Source: Sorghum bicolor (Eukaryota; Streptophyta; Magnoliopsida; Poales; Poaceae). Taken from it: a DNA stretch of 64,000 bases. The stretch covers positions 7,382,462 to 7,446,461 of the forward strand of contig NC_012878.2 of NCBI RefSeq assembly GCF_000003195.3, given 5' to 3'. Every line of letters starts with the position of its first letter. Position 1 is the stretch's first letter. Both the position numbers and the translations under genes were made by a program. Shown here piece after piece: positions 12,147-23,073 of the stretch. Under the pieces are notes generated by a model. The model ran no database searches and was not told the DNA's origin. It saw only the letters and a list, made by a program, of their open reading frames with translations.

Positions 12147-13134
12147 TAGCAAGAGCTCCTCAGGAAAAAGTATATGAAAAAAGACTTAATTTAAGCCATG
12201 TAAGATTTCATGACTCTGCAATGGTTTATGGGGGGGGGGGGGGGGGGGCTTCAAAGGACCGTTACAAAGTTTGAATGACTATAAACTAGAAAATAATAGA
12301 ACCCAAATTCAATTTTGGGAGGATAACTGGTTGGGAATTAACACAAGCCTTTAAATACAAATATCTCAATCTATTCAATACAGTGGACAAGAAACAAGTA
12401 ACTGTGGCGAAAGTGTGTTTAATTTTATGCCTCTATATGCTTCTTTTAGGAGGGCAATCATTAGCTGGGAATAAGTTAGTAGAATGTCAAAGCCTAGTCC
12501 GTGAGAGTTTGGAGTTATAATTTAGATACGGATAGGAATATATTCATCTCAAATCTAAATGAAAAATGATTATTCTCTGTTAGATCCATGTATAATAAGC
12601 ACTTAGTCAATACTGAAATAATGGTTACACACGAGATCTAGCACCAAAATTGATGATTTTTCTATATAATTTGGTTCTTAAAAAATAGGGCGTGATTCTT
12701 ACAAAACACAACCAAGCTAAGAGAATGGGAATAGTAGTAAGACATGTTATTTCTGTAGTAAGCCTAGAACTATCCAACATTTGTTTTTTATTATCATTTG
12801 TCCGGTTCACATATATGGTGTGTTATGTTTGTTTTCTTTTGTATTGTATCACCTTGAATCCAATAATCTATTTGGTAGTTGGTCAAAATGAAGTGATCAC
12901 CAACATGTTCAACTATTATTGTCTAGGGCAGTGACTTTTTGTTGGGAAGTTTCGATCACAAGGAACACCATGGCGTTTGATAAAGACCAACTAAAAACAT
13001 TTTTATAGGTTCTGTTTTAGAGGGAGGGGGGCAAATTGGTTTCAATTTATTGCAGTGCTTGGATGAAGACAAAAGAATAGATTCTTGGGGCATGTAGGCT
13101 ATTAGAATCAAGAGCCATGCAGTTCTTCACATCC
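12147..13134 (+). pseudogene. L1-type LINE ORF2 remnant with zf-RVT C-terminal region
   Basis: This continues the ORF2 of 10020-10509. Recognisable pieces are QELLRKKY, IQFWEDNWLG, then the C-terminal zinc-binding region (GVILTKHNQAKR, a cysteine pair, IQHL) and FWKTKR-like and WGM-like tail motifs. Many frameshifts are present. It is interrupted at 13134/14484 by CACTA element 1, after which the final LINE codons follow. Confidence 0.65.
12230..12248. repeat. Poly(G) tract, 19 G
   Basis: Uninterrupted run of 19 G inside the LINE remnant. It may be a true homopolymer expansion or an assembly/consensus artefact. Confidence 0.9.
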
Positions 13135-13987
13135 CACTACCAGAAAACTGAGTATCCTTGAGGGCCAGCAATTTCCTTGAGGGGCGAAATTAAACCCCCA
13201 AGGATATACAATTACCTTGAGGGTTGTATAAAACCCCCAAGAAAATGCATATTCTTGAGTGCTGAACCAAACCGCCAAGTTAAATCTATATTTCCTTGAG
13301 TGCTAGTTGAAACCGCCAAAGGTAATTCACATTTTCTTGGGTGTAACTAGAAACCGCCAAGGAAGTTCTAGTTTCTTTGGGTGTAAACCCTCAAGTAAAT
13401 TATTGTAGCTGCCAAGGAAAAACAGTTTATAGTCATATTTCTCTTAACCACCGATATAGTGAACTCATTGCAGTCTTGTTAGTTAGACATTGCATTTTAT
13501 AGACATAAATGCTCCATTGACATATTTAGAAAATGATATATAATTTTTGTTAGTAAATTAATCCAATAAAAGTTATAATTTTGTGTTGTTATGCATTAGA
13601 GAATGCATATACTAGCACTTAGGTTGAGATGCCTGCTTATTTTAAAGCTAAAATGTAACATAATATCGTATGGAGGCAAAGTTTATATCAAAGTTATAGA
13701 GCCCAAAGAGATATACAACTTCTTAGTTGATGAAATTTTCATTTTAAATTATTTGAGGTCCATAAAATATGTTTTAAATTATTAGAACTTTAAACTTTAA
13801 ATTTTTTGAATCTTTCAAATGACCTCAGATAGAGATACAACCTAAACCAAAGTTATAGTACTCGATGAGATATAAAACTTTATAATTCAAACTTTTTTCA
13901 TTTGAAATCATTTAGGTTCTCAAATATTCATTACAAGATCCACTAAAGTGAAAACAAAAAGAAAGAAACATTCACTTAGTCACAAAA

Positions 13988-14057
13988 GACTTCGTGGTGT
14001 AGTGGTAAGTTAGTTTCACATGGAACGTCAGGTCATGAGTTCAATTCTCAGCTACAA
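13988..14057 (+). other. tRNA-like sequence inside CACTA element 1
   Basis: A-box-like TGGTGTAGTGGTAAG (13995-14009) and B-box-like GAGTTCAATTC (14037-14047) are correctly spaced. The T arm TGAG/CTCA closes a 7-nt TTCAATT loop. The anticodon arm does not fold to a 7-nt loop, so this is a tRNA-derived or SINE-like fragment rather than a supported tRNA gene. Confidence 0.45.
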
Positions 14058-14124
14058 CAAATATGAGATTGTTTTTCTTTTTTTTCATGCATATCCTTGA
14101 GGGTCATCGGCACTCAAAAAAACA

Positions 14125-14270
14125 TTTATCCTTGGGTGTTTTTACATTTTTTTGGGTGCCATCGGCACTCAAGGAAACCTATATCCTTGGGTGTTTTTAC
14201 ATTTTCTTGAGTGTCGTTAGCACTCAAGGAAACCTATATCCTTGGGTGTCGTTATATTTTCTTGACGATG
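14125..14270 (+). repeat. 55-bp tandem repeat, about 2.7 copies, in CACTA element 1
   Basis: The unit runs from atatccttgggtg to cactcaaggaaacc; copies of cttggg start at 14131, 14186 and 14241. It makes up the right subterminal region. Confidence 0.85.
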
Positions 14271-14483
14271 TTAAAAATCTGACCACTGATTTATTTTCTT
14301 GACGGTTTAACCCTCAAGGAATTGATTTGTGGCGGCCGGCACTCAAGAAAATAGTATTTCCTTGTCTCTCTACCCTTGACGGCCATTCCTTGAGTGCTAG
14401 CCGCCAATATTGATTTCCTTGGCGGTTTTAGGGGTTTCCTTGAGGGTTTTTGACCCTCAAGGGTATTCAATTTTGTGGTAGTG

Positions 14484-14560
14484 TCCCAGGAATGGTTTTT
14501 TAGCTACCATATTAGATTATATAGTTCTGAACCTATAATATGTTCAAATTCTTGTTTTAT
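14484..14560 (+). pseudogene. Last piece of the interrupted LINE ORF2
   Basis: Joined across the CACTA insertion, the sequence reads SRAMQFFTSQEWFFSYHI-like, matching the C-terminal tail of plant LINE ORF2. The boundary of the LINE 3' UTR beyond this point is not visible. Confidence 0.5.
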
Positions 14561-14867
14561 GTGCACTTGTAAAGCATATATGCATGTGAAAATTAGCTAT
14601 GTAAGATGTCCTGGAATAATTTGCAAGGTTAACTTGAAAAAATACGAGGAAAATAAAATTCAATGTAATAGGAAAATAAAATTCAGTTTGTAGTTTTGAT
14701 GGATAAACTCTTTTCTGAGTTGACATTGAAAAAGAAGCTACTTGAACCAACAACAAGATCGGATCATTATGGTTTGATTTTATTGGAGATATAAATAACA
14801 TACTGAACTGACTACAAGATTGCGTCAAATGATAAATTAGCGTCCACCAAAATAAAGTACTTGTCAA

Positions 14868-15487
14868 CAGTGGCGAATCCCGCTCGAGAAATGAGCTAGG
14901 GCGGACTTATACTATAAATTTTTAGCAAACCAATGGCAATATAAGCTAACAAATTCCATAAGTTGCTTTGGCAACATAATAATTTGACCAATATTAAAGT
15001 TTTGAGCACATATTTTCCACATCAAAATTAGAGAAGTTTGTTCCTTAAATTAAGAGAAGCTATACATAGTTCTAAACTGACTTACCAAATCATTCGATGA
15101 TTCATCCTTAATAAAATTTTAAACAATTAACTATGTGAAAAGGGCAAATAAAAAATAAAGATACCTGCAGCCCGGCGCAGGTTCTTAGGTTCCGCAAGTT
15201 TGTGAATTAGCGAGAGAGACGACCAGAAAGTCAGAAGTCGAGAATATCGAGAACCGTGAGAAAGACCGATCATATTCTTATTACGCTTTGTGGGCTGTGG
15301 TTTTCTATATGGGCTGAACTACACATGATGGTCCAAGACATCTAAGGTGTCTTCAACCTCCGTCGAATACTCTAGGAGCCTCTTTTTATTTTGTACTAAT
15401 GTCTAAAATTTTCATAGAGTTTCAGATGAACCCTAAGAGGATCTAGGGCGGCCGCCCTGGCTCGCCCTAGTGGTGGATCCGCCTATG
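14868..15487. mobile_element. Small hAT element (non-autonomous)
   Basis: Terminal inverted repeats are CAGTGGCGAATCC on the left and CATAGGCGGATCC read from the right. A perfect 8-bp duplication CTTGTCAA flanks it (14860-14867 and 15488-15495), as expected of hAT transposons. It is 620 bp with no coding region. Confidence 0.92.
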
Positions 15488-15495
15488 CTTGTCAA

Positions 15496-15952
15496 GATCA
15501 TTATGCTTATCGTTTATACAACTTGAAGTCCTAATGTTGAAGTTATCAGGACTGGAAGTTTTTTCACAGGCCGAAAAACAGGAGCATCTACTCTTAATAC
15601 TCCAAAATGTATTGGTGGACTGTTCCCAATTAGTTTAAACATGTTCTTTTATGTGTCCCTACTCTACAGGAGGCAAGACCTCCCCATCCTGTAAATATGA
15701 TAAGAGCCAATTCTAGGTCATTTGTGGACATCCAATTGATGAAAACCAAATCTAATTTATTTTATCATTTTTGCCTTCCCTTTGCATTGCCATAATTTTC
15801 CTTAACCTAATTGTCTTTCTTTCTACATCTCAACAATAACCTAAGGAGTCATTGATGTGGCCTGACAAGACTAGCGCAACCTATGGCCGCTTGTCCTGAT
15901 AAGGCCCTTCTGAGTTGGTATTTTGTGCTCCGGTGAATCTTGACAATACTAC
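15496..15952. other. No recognised feature
   Basis: Ordinary mixed-composition sequence between two hAT elements. I see no coding or repeat signature. Confidence 0.5.
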
Positions 15953-16270
15953 AGTACCCGCAGCGACGAAGCCAGGAAAATTTTTAGGTCGGGCTAAACA
16001 AAAGTCGGCGACGATTTATCTCTACTATGGCCCCTCACAAAGTCATAATAGACATATATATAATAGCTAGAATCAATCTTATATTAAAAATGTCGACCAA
16101 CGACGAAATTCACAAAATACATCAGGAAAAAAATGAAGTTCATTCATACTGACCAATTGTGAAACTAATAAACAACCCTACGTTGCTCCACATTATTCGT
16201 CCGAAGTAGCAACCTACACAAATATACATAATTTATTAGTCATTCATTTATGGACCTCTAAATTATAAAT

Positions 16271-16794
16271 TTAGAAGAGAATGGAGTGTACCACCACTTT
16301 CTTAGGCAATAACATATGTCGCTTTTTCATCTCTTGAAATAGCTTTTTAATCTTTTCATTATCAATCTTTCTAAATATCTCCTTCAGTCCTTGTCAGTAT
16401 AACATATCATCAAGTCATTGAGCCATTCATCACCCATTTTATTGCGCAAATTTGTCTTTATAATGTTCAAGGCTGAAAATATCCTCTCAACTGAAGTTGT
16501 TGCCACTGGTAGTATCAAGATTAGCTCAATGAGATGATAAACATATGCTCTCTTTAATTGATCTCTAATTGCTGGTTCATAAGAAGCAATTGGTTTGCAC
16601 TGTCCATGGTCAGCAGTTAGGTTTGAATGACTAAACTCTTCCCTTGGTTTCTTTGGTTGAATTGTTCTCTCATTATTAGTATGTGGAGTAACTGCAGTTG
16701 AGCCACTGTCACCGCCACTTGAACTTGAATAGTAGTTCATCAAAGTTCTTTTTGACATACTGAAAGTGCAAATCCAAAAACTGAAATCTATCAT
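16271..16794 (-). pseudogene. hAT transposase fragment with dimerisation region
   Basis: The translated frame 16384-16794 has an MSKRTLMNYYSSSS start, as in the TTF-type zinc-finger/hAT transposases, joined almost directly to the C-terminal hAT dimerisation domain: LILPVATTSVERIFSALNII, then NKMGDEWLNDLMICY. The central catalytic RNase-H-like fold is missing, so most of the protein has been deleted. A one-base frameshift just after CYTDKD separates the tail, which continues as EIFRKID to a stop near 16271. A typical 3' splice site (ttgcactttcag) precedes the MSKRT exon. The product would be a dead or at most regulatory fragment. Confidence 0.8.
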
Positions 16795-17310
16795 AAATCA
16801 AACATTGAATCACACATCGGGCTGCCTAAAAATGATCCTTAAAAAATTACCTGCCTGCCACTACCACAATCTCGAATTGCCTTGAGTGCCAATAACCATC
16901 AAGAAAAGGGGTTAAACCGCCAAGGAAATAATCCTTGACCATAAACCGTCAAGCAAACGCACTCAAGAATAGAAGCTAAGGGAAATTAGTTTTCTTGGCG
17001 GTTCTGGCACTCAAGGATGATTTACTTGAAGGCTGACCGCCAAAAAAACTACGACCAGACTTAATTTGCCAAAGCGCCAAGAAAATGTTGCAACCGTCAA
17101 GGAAAGAAGTTTTCTTGAGGGCTTACAACCTCCAAGGAAAGTAGTTTTCTTAACTGCTAACAACCTCCAAGGAAAATATTTAGACCGCCAAGGATTCTTG
17201 TTTCCTTGGCTGCCCATGACCTCCAAGGAAACTATAAATTTCCTTGGCTGCTATTGACCGCTAAGGTAATTGTGTTTTCTTTGTGGGCTGGCACCCAAGG
17301 AAATCTATAC

Positions 17311-20290
17311 GAGCAACAAAAAAAAATACTCGCAATAATCAACAAATTTTGAGATTCTGGTAACTAAACTCAACTGACACAATGATGACATGTCAATCCA
17401 GCATAAATACAATCAAAATCCAATACATAAATATATTCAACTAATTTAGTTGAAACATATTACAAATTAAAGTGTCCAACAACTACACTCCAATCAGATT
17501 AAAAAGTGTTCAACCATTACGCTAAAAGAAAAGAATATCTCAGTCATAGCTAACGTACATAAGTCCTAGCACCTATATAGATCTAAATTGTCCACTACAA
17601 GATGGTTTTGTGGTCTACGGCTGAGAATTGTCCACTTCTTTGAATCCAGACTTCATTATAGCATACATGTTCAAAGTGCTAGCCTTCTCGGGTCCAAACT
17701 TAGATTCCTATAAGACCATGAAATGAAGTCACAGATTAGTTTAGCCATAGTTGTATCTAGGTATCATCACAAGATTAAAGAAATATCACTAATTTGTTTA
17801 GCCACAATCATAGAAATGTATGTCACTGAAGGACACACAAAAACAAGTAAACAATGAACATCTGAATATGCAGCAAGTCATTGAAAGAAAAACATTTTCA
17901 AATGAAGCATTGACATGTCACTGGTTACATGTTTGGCTAAACTAATATTGTGTTCCAGATGCACTATCACTCAAACAGCATAAAAGTGAGAGTAGCAGCA
18001 ATCATAACCTACACCAATCTAGGTAGAATATCTAGCTTTGCAATGAGGCCCCTAACAAAGGTGCAGCTGAACTCCTTTTCCTTGTACTGGAGAAATTAAA
18101 TGACTAATCATGCATCGCCAACACAACTTTGAAACTAGGACTGATAAAGTCCAACCTATCCAGCCCTAATAAATCATCGCTTTGATCTGCCTCCACTACC
18201 ACAATGTACAAGCAGGTCATACTGGACAATTCCACCGTACCTCCTGCTCCTGAACATGTTCAGGTATTGTCATGACACAGTACCCACAATCTGCCAAAAT
18301 GCAAGCCAAAGAAGCTAAAGAAATGAACAGCCGCAATATACTTAACTGAGTTAATCCAAGAAATGTATGTCCTGCATGCAGTTAAGATTTCTGAATTGAG
18401 ATTGGAGTTAACAATCTTACACACATGTCCTGTACAATGCTGAAGGGCACTTCGTTGCATGGGTACCTATTTCCATGACAAAAAAACCATATAGTTCCTT
18501 CAGTATACGCTGTCCCCAATGTTCGAACAGATACACATGGAATAAGTTTGGCTACAAACAGTTGTACGCACAAGGTAAAAAGCATATACACTGCACCAAA
18601 AATCATAGCACTATCAGCATGAACAGGATGAAATAATGGGGAAATCAAACAAAACTAGAATCCATATGCTCAAGCCCACATGCCCGTTGAGTCCTGACCC
18701 CTTCCCTTACCTCGAACCACTGCCACTGGCGCTGTTCCTACCAGGGATAAATCTAGCCAATCTGGTGTCCTATTTGAGATTCATACCTGGGATAGATCTA
18801 GACAATCTGAAATGGTGGTTGGGGACAAATGATGAGAGAGAGAGAGAGGTGTATAGAGACCTACCGTAGATATGCTGTGCCTTGCTGTGGCCATTGCCAT
18901 GCGTGCTCCATCGTCATGTCCCGGGTCCCTATGTATCTGAAGTGTGGGAGCCATCAGAGATGGGAGGCCTTGGTGCGAGGTGGCGGCGACGCCAGCTTGG
19001 AGGCCCCAACGCGAAGGAGCGGTGTGGGCGAAGGTCGATGTGGCCTGCGTCGGAGTATGCCCCGGCCGGCGGCAACGCTTGGGTGCGTGCGAGTGCAGCA
19101 CTGCTGGGGAGCAGTGGCGCGGGGTGGAAATGAGCTGGGAGTGGTGGATTAGGGTTTGGGAAGTTGATATTGGATGCCATGTGGGACCCACAACTTTTTT
19201 TGGCCTGGCCCGATTAGGATTTAGGGTGGGTTGCGCCCTTTGCCGAGGGCCCAAATTCAAAGCCCTCGGCAAAGGTTTTTTTATTTTTTTTAGTATTTGT
19301 TTAGCCTAGTTTTTTTGTGGTGGCAAAATACATTATTTGAAACTTAATTTTAAATTTTGGAAAAATTTTGACTTTTTTTATATATTTCTTTAATTTATTT
19401 TGTTTTGTTGATTTTTTTAATAAAACTTTTTTTCGTTAATTTAGTTTGGGCAAGATTTGACTTTTTTTTTTGTTGGTCAAACTTTGAAAATAAAACACTG
19501 AATGATCTTAGATAAATTTTTTAATACTTATAAAATAAAACTCATCAAGGTCTACATTTGTTGTCATTGTCAACTTTTCATTTGATAAAGTTTAAATCAT
19601 TCACATATAGTTTCATAAAGTCTATGAGATTCAAGACTTTGCTACTAGTATTTACTAGCACTTTCTCAAATGCAAAAATTAGCTACATATCAAATGTATA
19701 TCTTGATAAGTTATAACACCCTTGTATTCAAAATGTTTTCATTTGAGGTCATTTAGTGCCTTATTTGACCAAGTTTGACCAAGTTCCATCTTGGATTTTT
19801 AAAACATGTGACTAGAGTTTACTTAAACTTTTCTAAATGGTAAAATGATTTGAGAATTTTCATAATAGCTTTGAAAATTTTCTCCGAATTTTTTGAGTTT
19901 TTGGAGTATTTTTGGGCTTAAATAATAATTATAGACTTTTCTAGAATTATTTTATCCATCAAATTATCATAAGATAATTAATAATATCTAAACTTTGTTA
20001 GAAAGTTTTAAAAACTCACATGACAACATGGTTTTGGGGTATAAATATTTGCATAAAAAAATCAAATGATTTAACAAAGTGGTCTTATACATATTGTTAA
20101 AAAATGGACACATATCTCAGAACTTATATAACTATGTAAGAGATACATCAATTTATGAATAATGTATAGTCCAAGTTTGTTAATAAGATTTGAAAATTTT
20201 ATGGTAAGATAATACAGCCATATTATGATCTCATGCCAAATTTTAGGACTTTTGGACACCTTTATGATATTATTGTTTTTTTTCCAGTCG
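17311..20290. other. Interior of CACTA element 2: no transposase, possible captured block
   Basis: 17311-18630 is AT-rich without a recognised domain. 18640-19310 is GC-rich and open on both strands (for example 18781-19272 minus) and resembles a captured exon or promoter region, but its translation has no domain. 19310-20290 is AT-rich with no signature. Confidence 0.4.
19237..19275. repeat. Perfect 14-bp inverted repeat (hairpin)
   Basis: CCTTTGCCGAGGGC at 19237-19250 and GCCCTCGGCAAAGG at 19262-19275 are separated by 11 nt. The GC-rich stem could form a stable hairpin and is followed by a T-rich run. It lies within CACTA element 2 at the end of the GC-rich block. Confidence 0.9.
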
Positions 20291-21649
20291 AAGTCACCAA
20301 AATACTCATAAGCATTTCCTTGACTACCAACCACCAAGGAAATTCAATAACCCTCAAGGAATTTACTTGACGGTTTAGAATGACTGCCAAGGAAATGGGT
20401 ATTTTCTTTGGCGGTTGAGAATAACTGCCAAGAAAATGAGTCATTTCCTTGGAGGTGATTGGAAACTGTCAAGGAAATACCCATATTCCTTGGCGGTTTA
20501 CTTAAACCTCCAAGGAATATATGTTTCCTTGAGTGTGGAGTAGCACCGCCAAGGAAACTGTCATTTCCTTTGCAGTTTGATTTTGGCCCCCAAGGAAATT
20601 TGGAGCCGCCAAGGCAATTCCAGTTTCGTGTAGTGTGCTCCTCTGCTTGTCTGATGGCTGATGGCGATGGCTTGATGCTCGCCTGCGCCGTGCAGCCTGC
20701 CTGCTTTGCTGCCGCCCAACTCGCGTTCCAGCAGCTGCGCGGTGCCGCCGCCGCTGCCGTCCAGCAGCCGCGCATGCCGCTGTGGTGAGCGCCCTGGCCT
20801 CCGGCGCCCGCCCGCTGCCAACCGCCACCACGAACAGGGAGCCGCTGCCCGCTGGCCGTCGCTAACATGAAGCCGCCGCCGCTAGAACTTCTGCTCGATG
20901 GGTTACGGGATGCAGCAAGCCAGGAGCCAACAAGCAATAGGGTTTGTTTGTTTCACAATTGGGCTTGGACAGTTGGGATTTGCCTTTGTGCTTGTGATGT
21001 TCAAGGGCCAAATAATTAAAAAGGCCATATCTAATAAATCTAAACCAGTTAGCCCCTCCTAATCTACATAATTGTACATAAAAAATCAAGGCAGAGCTAA
21101 GGGGGGCTTCACGTTACCTGGATCGGTAGGTCGGGCTGAAGCTCGGCTTGACCGGCCAGTAGCTTTGTCGCTGAGTACCCGGTTTCTAAAACCAGAATAT
21201 TCCATTTTTGCAGGCAGCAAAATGTATTTTTGTTGAGTTGCTTATGACATATGCTAGTGTGACAGCGTGATCTAGCACCAACAATAAGGCTGGCCTAGAA
21301 ACTCTTTACAGTCTCCTGATTGATGATTTATGACTCAACTTGCAAGAACACAATAATTTTCTAGACCAACAGGTAGTTGCATGACCAGAGTCTGGATCAA
21401 TTAGTGCCTAATCTTTTTGGATCAGTCAACAACAAAGCAAGGAAAATGACAGTGTATATGAAGCCATCACCGAGATGAAATGGGTGCAGGACATAAGGGG
21501 TGCCATTATAGTGCCCGTGTTGACAAAATTTTTGAAGCTTTGGGACTTTCTCTCGGATTTTACTTTGCAGCCTAAAGTAGATGGTACTCATTTATGGCAA
21601 TTTCCTAGTTTGTGAGTGTACTCTGCTAAGTTTGCATGCATATGGGGGA

Positions 21650-22323
21650 TCTTTTATTGGGGCTGTACAGTTTGGGCATTGGGAGAGAATCTAGAAGAGC
21701 TGGGCACCAGGCAAATACAAGTTCTTCATGTGGTTAGTGGCACACAATAGGTGTTGGACTACAGACCATCTTGCTAAAAGAGGTTCCCCCCACCCTGGAC
21801 ACTGCCCGCTCTGTGATCAAGCTGACGAAACGATTGGTCATCTACTGACCTCATGTGTCTTCTCCAGGCAAGTATGGTTCAGCATTCTACATAAGGTCGC
21901 GGCCTATAGGACCTCTCCCCACCAGCATGACAATAACTCTTTTGATGCATGGTGGACAAGCACAAATTCTGGTGTTGATGACCAGACTAAAAAAGATCTC
22001 AATTCCATCATCATTCTAGGAGCTTGGTCCATTTGGAATCACCACAATCGCTGTATGTTTGATGGGATTCAATCGAGCCTAATAAGTAGTGTTCTGGTTT
22101 TGGTAAAAGATGAGTTCGTCCTGTGGAGTTTGCCAGAGCCAGTCAACAATGCCTGAGTTCCTCTCTAGTGGTCTTGGGTCAAGTTTGAAAAGTGAGTGAG
22201 AGAGAGAGAGAGAGATACACCATTAGATGTAAAAGAGACGGTGTGTGTGGCTATGGGGTTTCTAAACCCACTCCTTTACTCTTCTTAATATAACACAACT
22301 CTCCTGTGTGTTTGAGAAAAAAA
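21650..22323 (+). pseudogene. LINE ORF2 3' end with zf-RVT domain and A tail
   Basis: The frame 21728-22156 (142 aa) is the C-terminal zinc-binding region of plant L1-type LINE ORF2: WLVAHNRCWTTDHLAKRG, then HCPLCDQADETIGHLLTSC with the C-x2-C and H-x4-C ligands, then W and the IWNHHNRCMFDG tail. Just upstream, SWAPGKYKFFMW continues the same frame but is preceded by a stop, so the copy is 5'-broken. The 3' UTR has a (GA)n run near 22194 and ends in an A-rich tail near 22323. Confidence 0.8.
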
Positions 22324-22329
22324 TAACTC

Positions 22330-23073
22330 AAAATGCAGAAGAACAACTCGAAAACATTTCTAATTTTAAATATTATTTCTCAAAATGAAATAATTAGAAT
22401 GGCAGGTACATATCTCAAAATGAAATGTTTGTTCCTAATAACATCTATTATGTAAGGAGTAATATAGTCATGACATCATCGCTACAAGTACTGCAGTATG
22501 GAGGTTTTTTCAGTGCGTCCTTTAGAATGCACATTCCTTCCTCCAGCTACTAGGCTGCATGTCATATAGCTTATTTCTATATCCCGCATGATTGCTCTTG
22601 GCCGAGGTGTTCATTCACCTAGCGAAATAATAAAACTATGATAATATTGCAAACAAAGGAAGTTAACAAAGATCCATCATCCATAGTACGATGAGGCGAT
22701 GAGCATATAGGTTTCTATAGCTAAATTTATAGGTATTGTAACACCAACACTGTATTATAATGTTATCACCAATAAATTCGATACAAATTTCAAGGGAAAA
22801 TCATATCATGCATGTTTAACATCCACCAATATTCTTAACATGCTGTCAGCTAGATGAGAATTACCAAAGTAGAACAACACACATGGAATACATCAAACAT
22901 ACGCAAGCACCATACAATATGAAGTTCTGTTGAGAAATTAAAGAAACTCCAGTGAGAAATAAATCCCCTAACTTCAGGCTGCGTGCCCTTATTGAGGTCA
23001 AAGACACTTCTGACCAGTTGTCATCCGCATAGCCGCATAGGTGATAGGTCCTGCTGGCAGATCAGCTGCTGTC
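22330..23073. other. Intergenic, nothing recognised
   Basis: AT-rich sequence downstream of the zinc-finger gene; it may contain that gene's 3' UTR. I see no transposon ends. Confidence 0.4.

Larger units (their letters stand above)
13135..14483. mobile_element. CACTA element 1 (non-autonomous, CMC/EnSpm)
   Basis: Terminal inverted repeats are CACTACCAGAAAACTGAG on the left and CACTACCACAAAATTGAA read from the right. A perfect 3-bp duplication TCC flanks it (13132-13134 and 14484-14486), and removing it restores the LINE reading. Both ends are packed with short subterminal repeats of the CCTTGAGGG / CCGCCAAGGA type in both orientations, presumed transposase-binding units. It is 1349 bp with no transposase. 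The middle (13440-14080) is AT-rich and carries a tRNA-like sequence. Confidence 0.92.
16859..20636. mobile_element. CACTA element 2, same family as element 1
   Basis: The ends read CACTACCACAATCTCGAATT and, from the right, CACTACACGAAACTGGAATT; both go on as GCCTT. A perfect 3-bp duplication TGC flanks it (16856-16858 and 20637-20639). Subterminal arrays of TTCCTTGGCGGTT / AACCGCCAAGGAA fill 16870-17310 and 20300-20620 and are shared with element 1. It is 3778 bp. I see no transposase, but there is a GC-rich, possibly captured block at 18640-19310. Confidence 0.92.
15961..21183 (-). mobile_element. hAT element with CACTA element 2 nested inside
   Basis: The left end CAGCGACGAAGCC and the right end (reverse complement CAGCGACAAAGCT) form hAT-type inverted repeats. 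A perfect 8-bp duplication AGTACCCG flanks it (15953-15960 and 21184-21191). Without the nested CACTA (16859-20636 plus its duplication) it is about 1.44 kb. The minus strand carries a C-terminal hAT transposase fragment (16271-16794), so this is an internally deleted derivative. The GC-rich part 20640-20930 would be its 5' region, just inside the right terminus. Confidence 0.9.

Noticed and set aside
13988..14057. Functional tRNA gene
   Set aside because: The anticodon arm does not give a 7-nt loop and there is no acceptor stem; it is only tRNA-like.
18781..19309. 163-aa minus and 121-aa plus frames in CACTA element 2
   Set aside because: Low-information sequence in a GC-rich block with overlapping frames on both strands and no domain.
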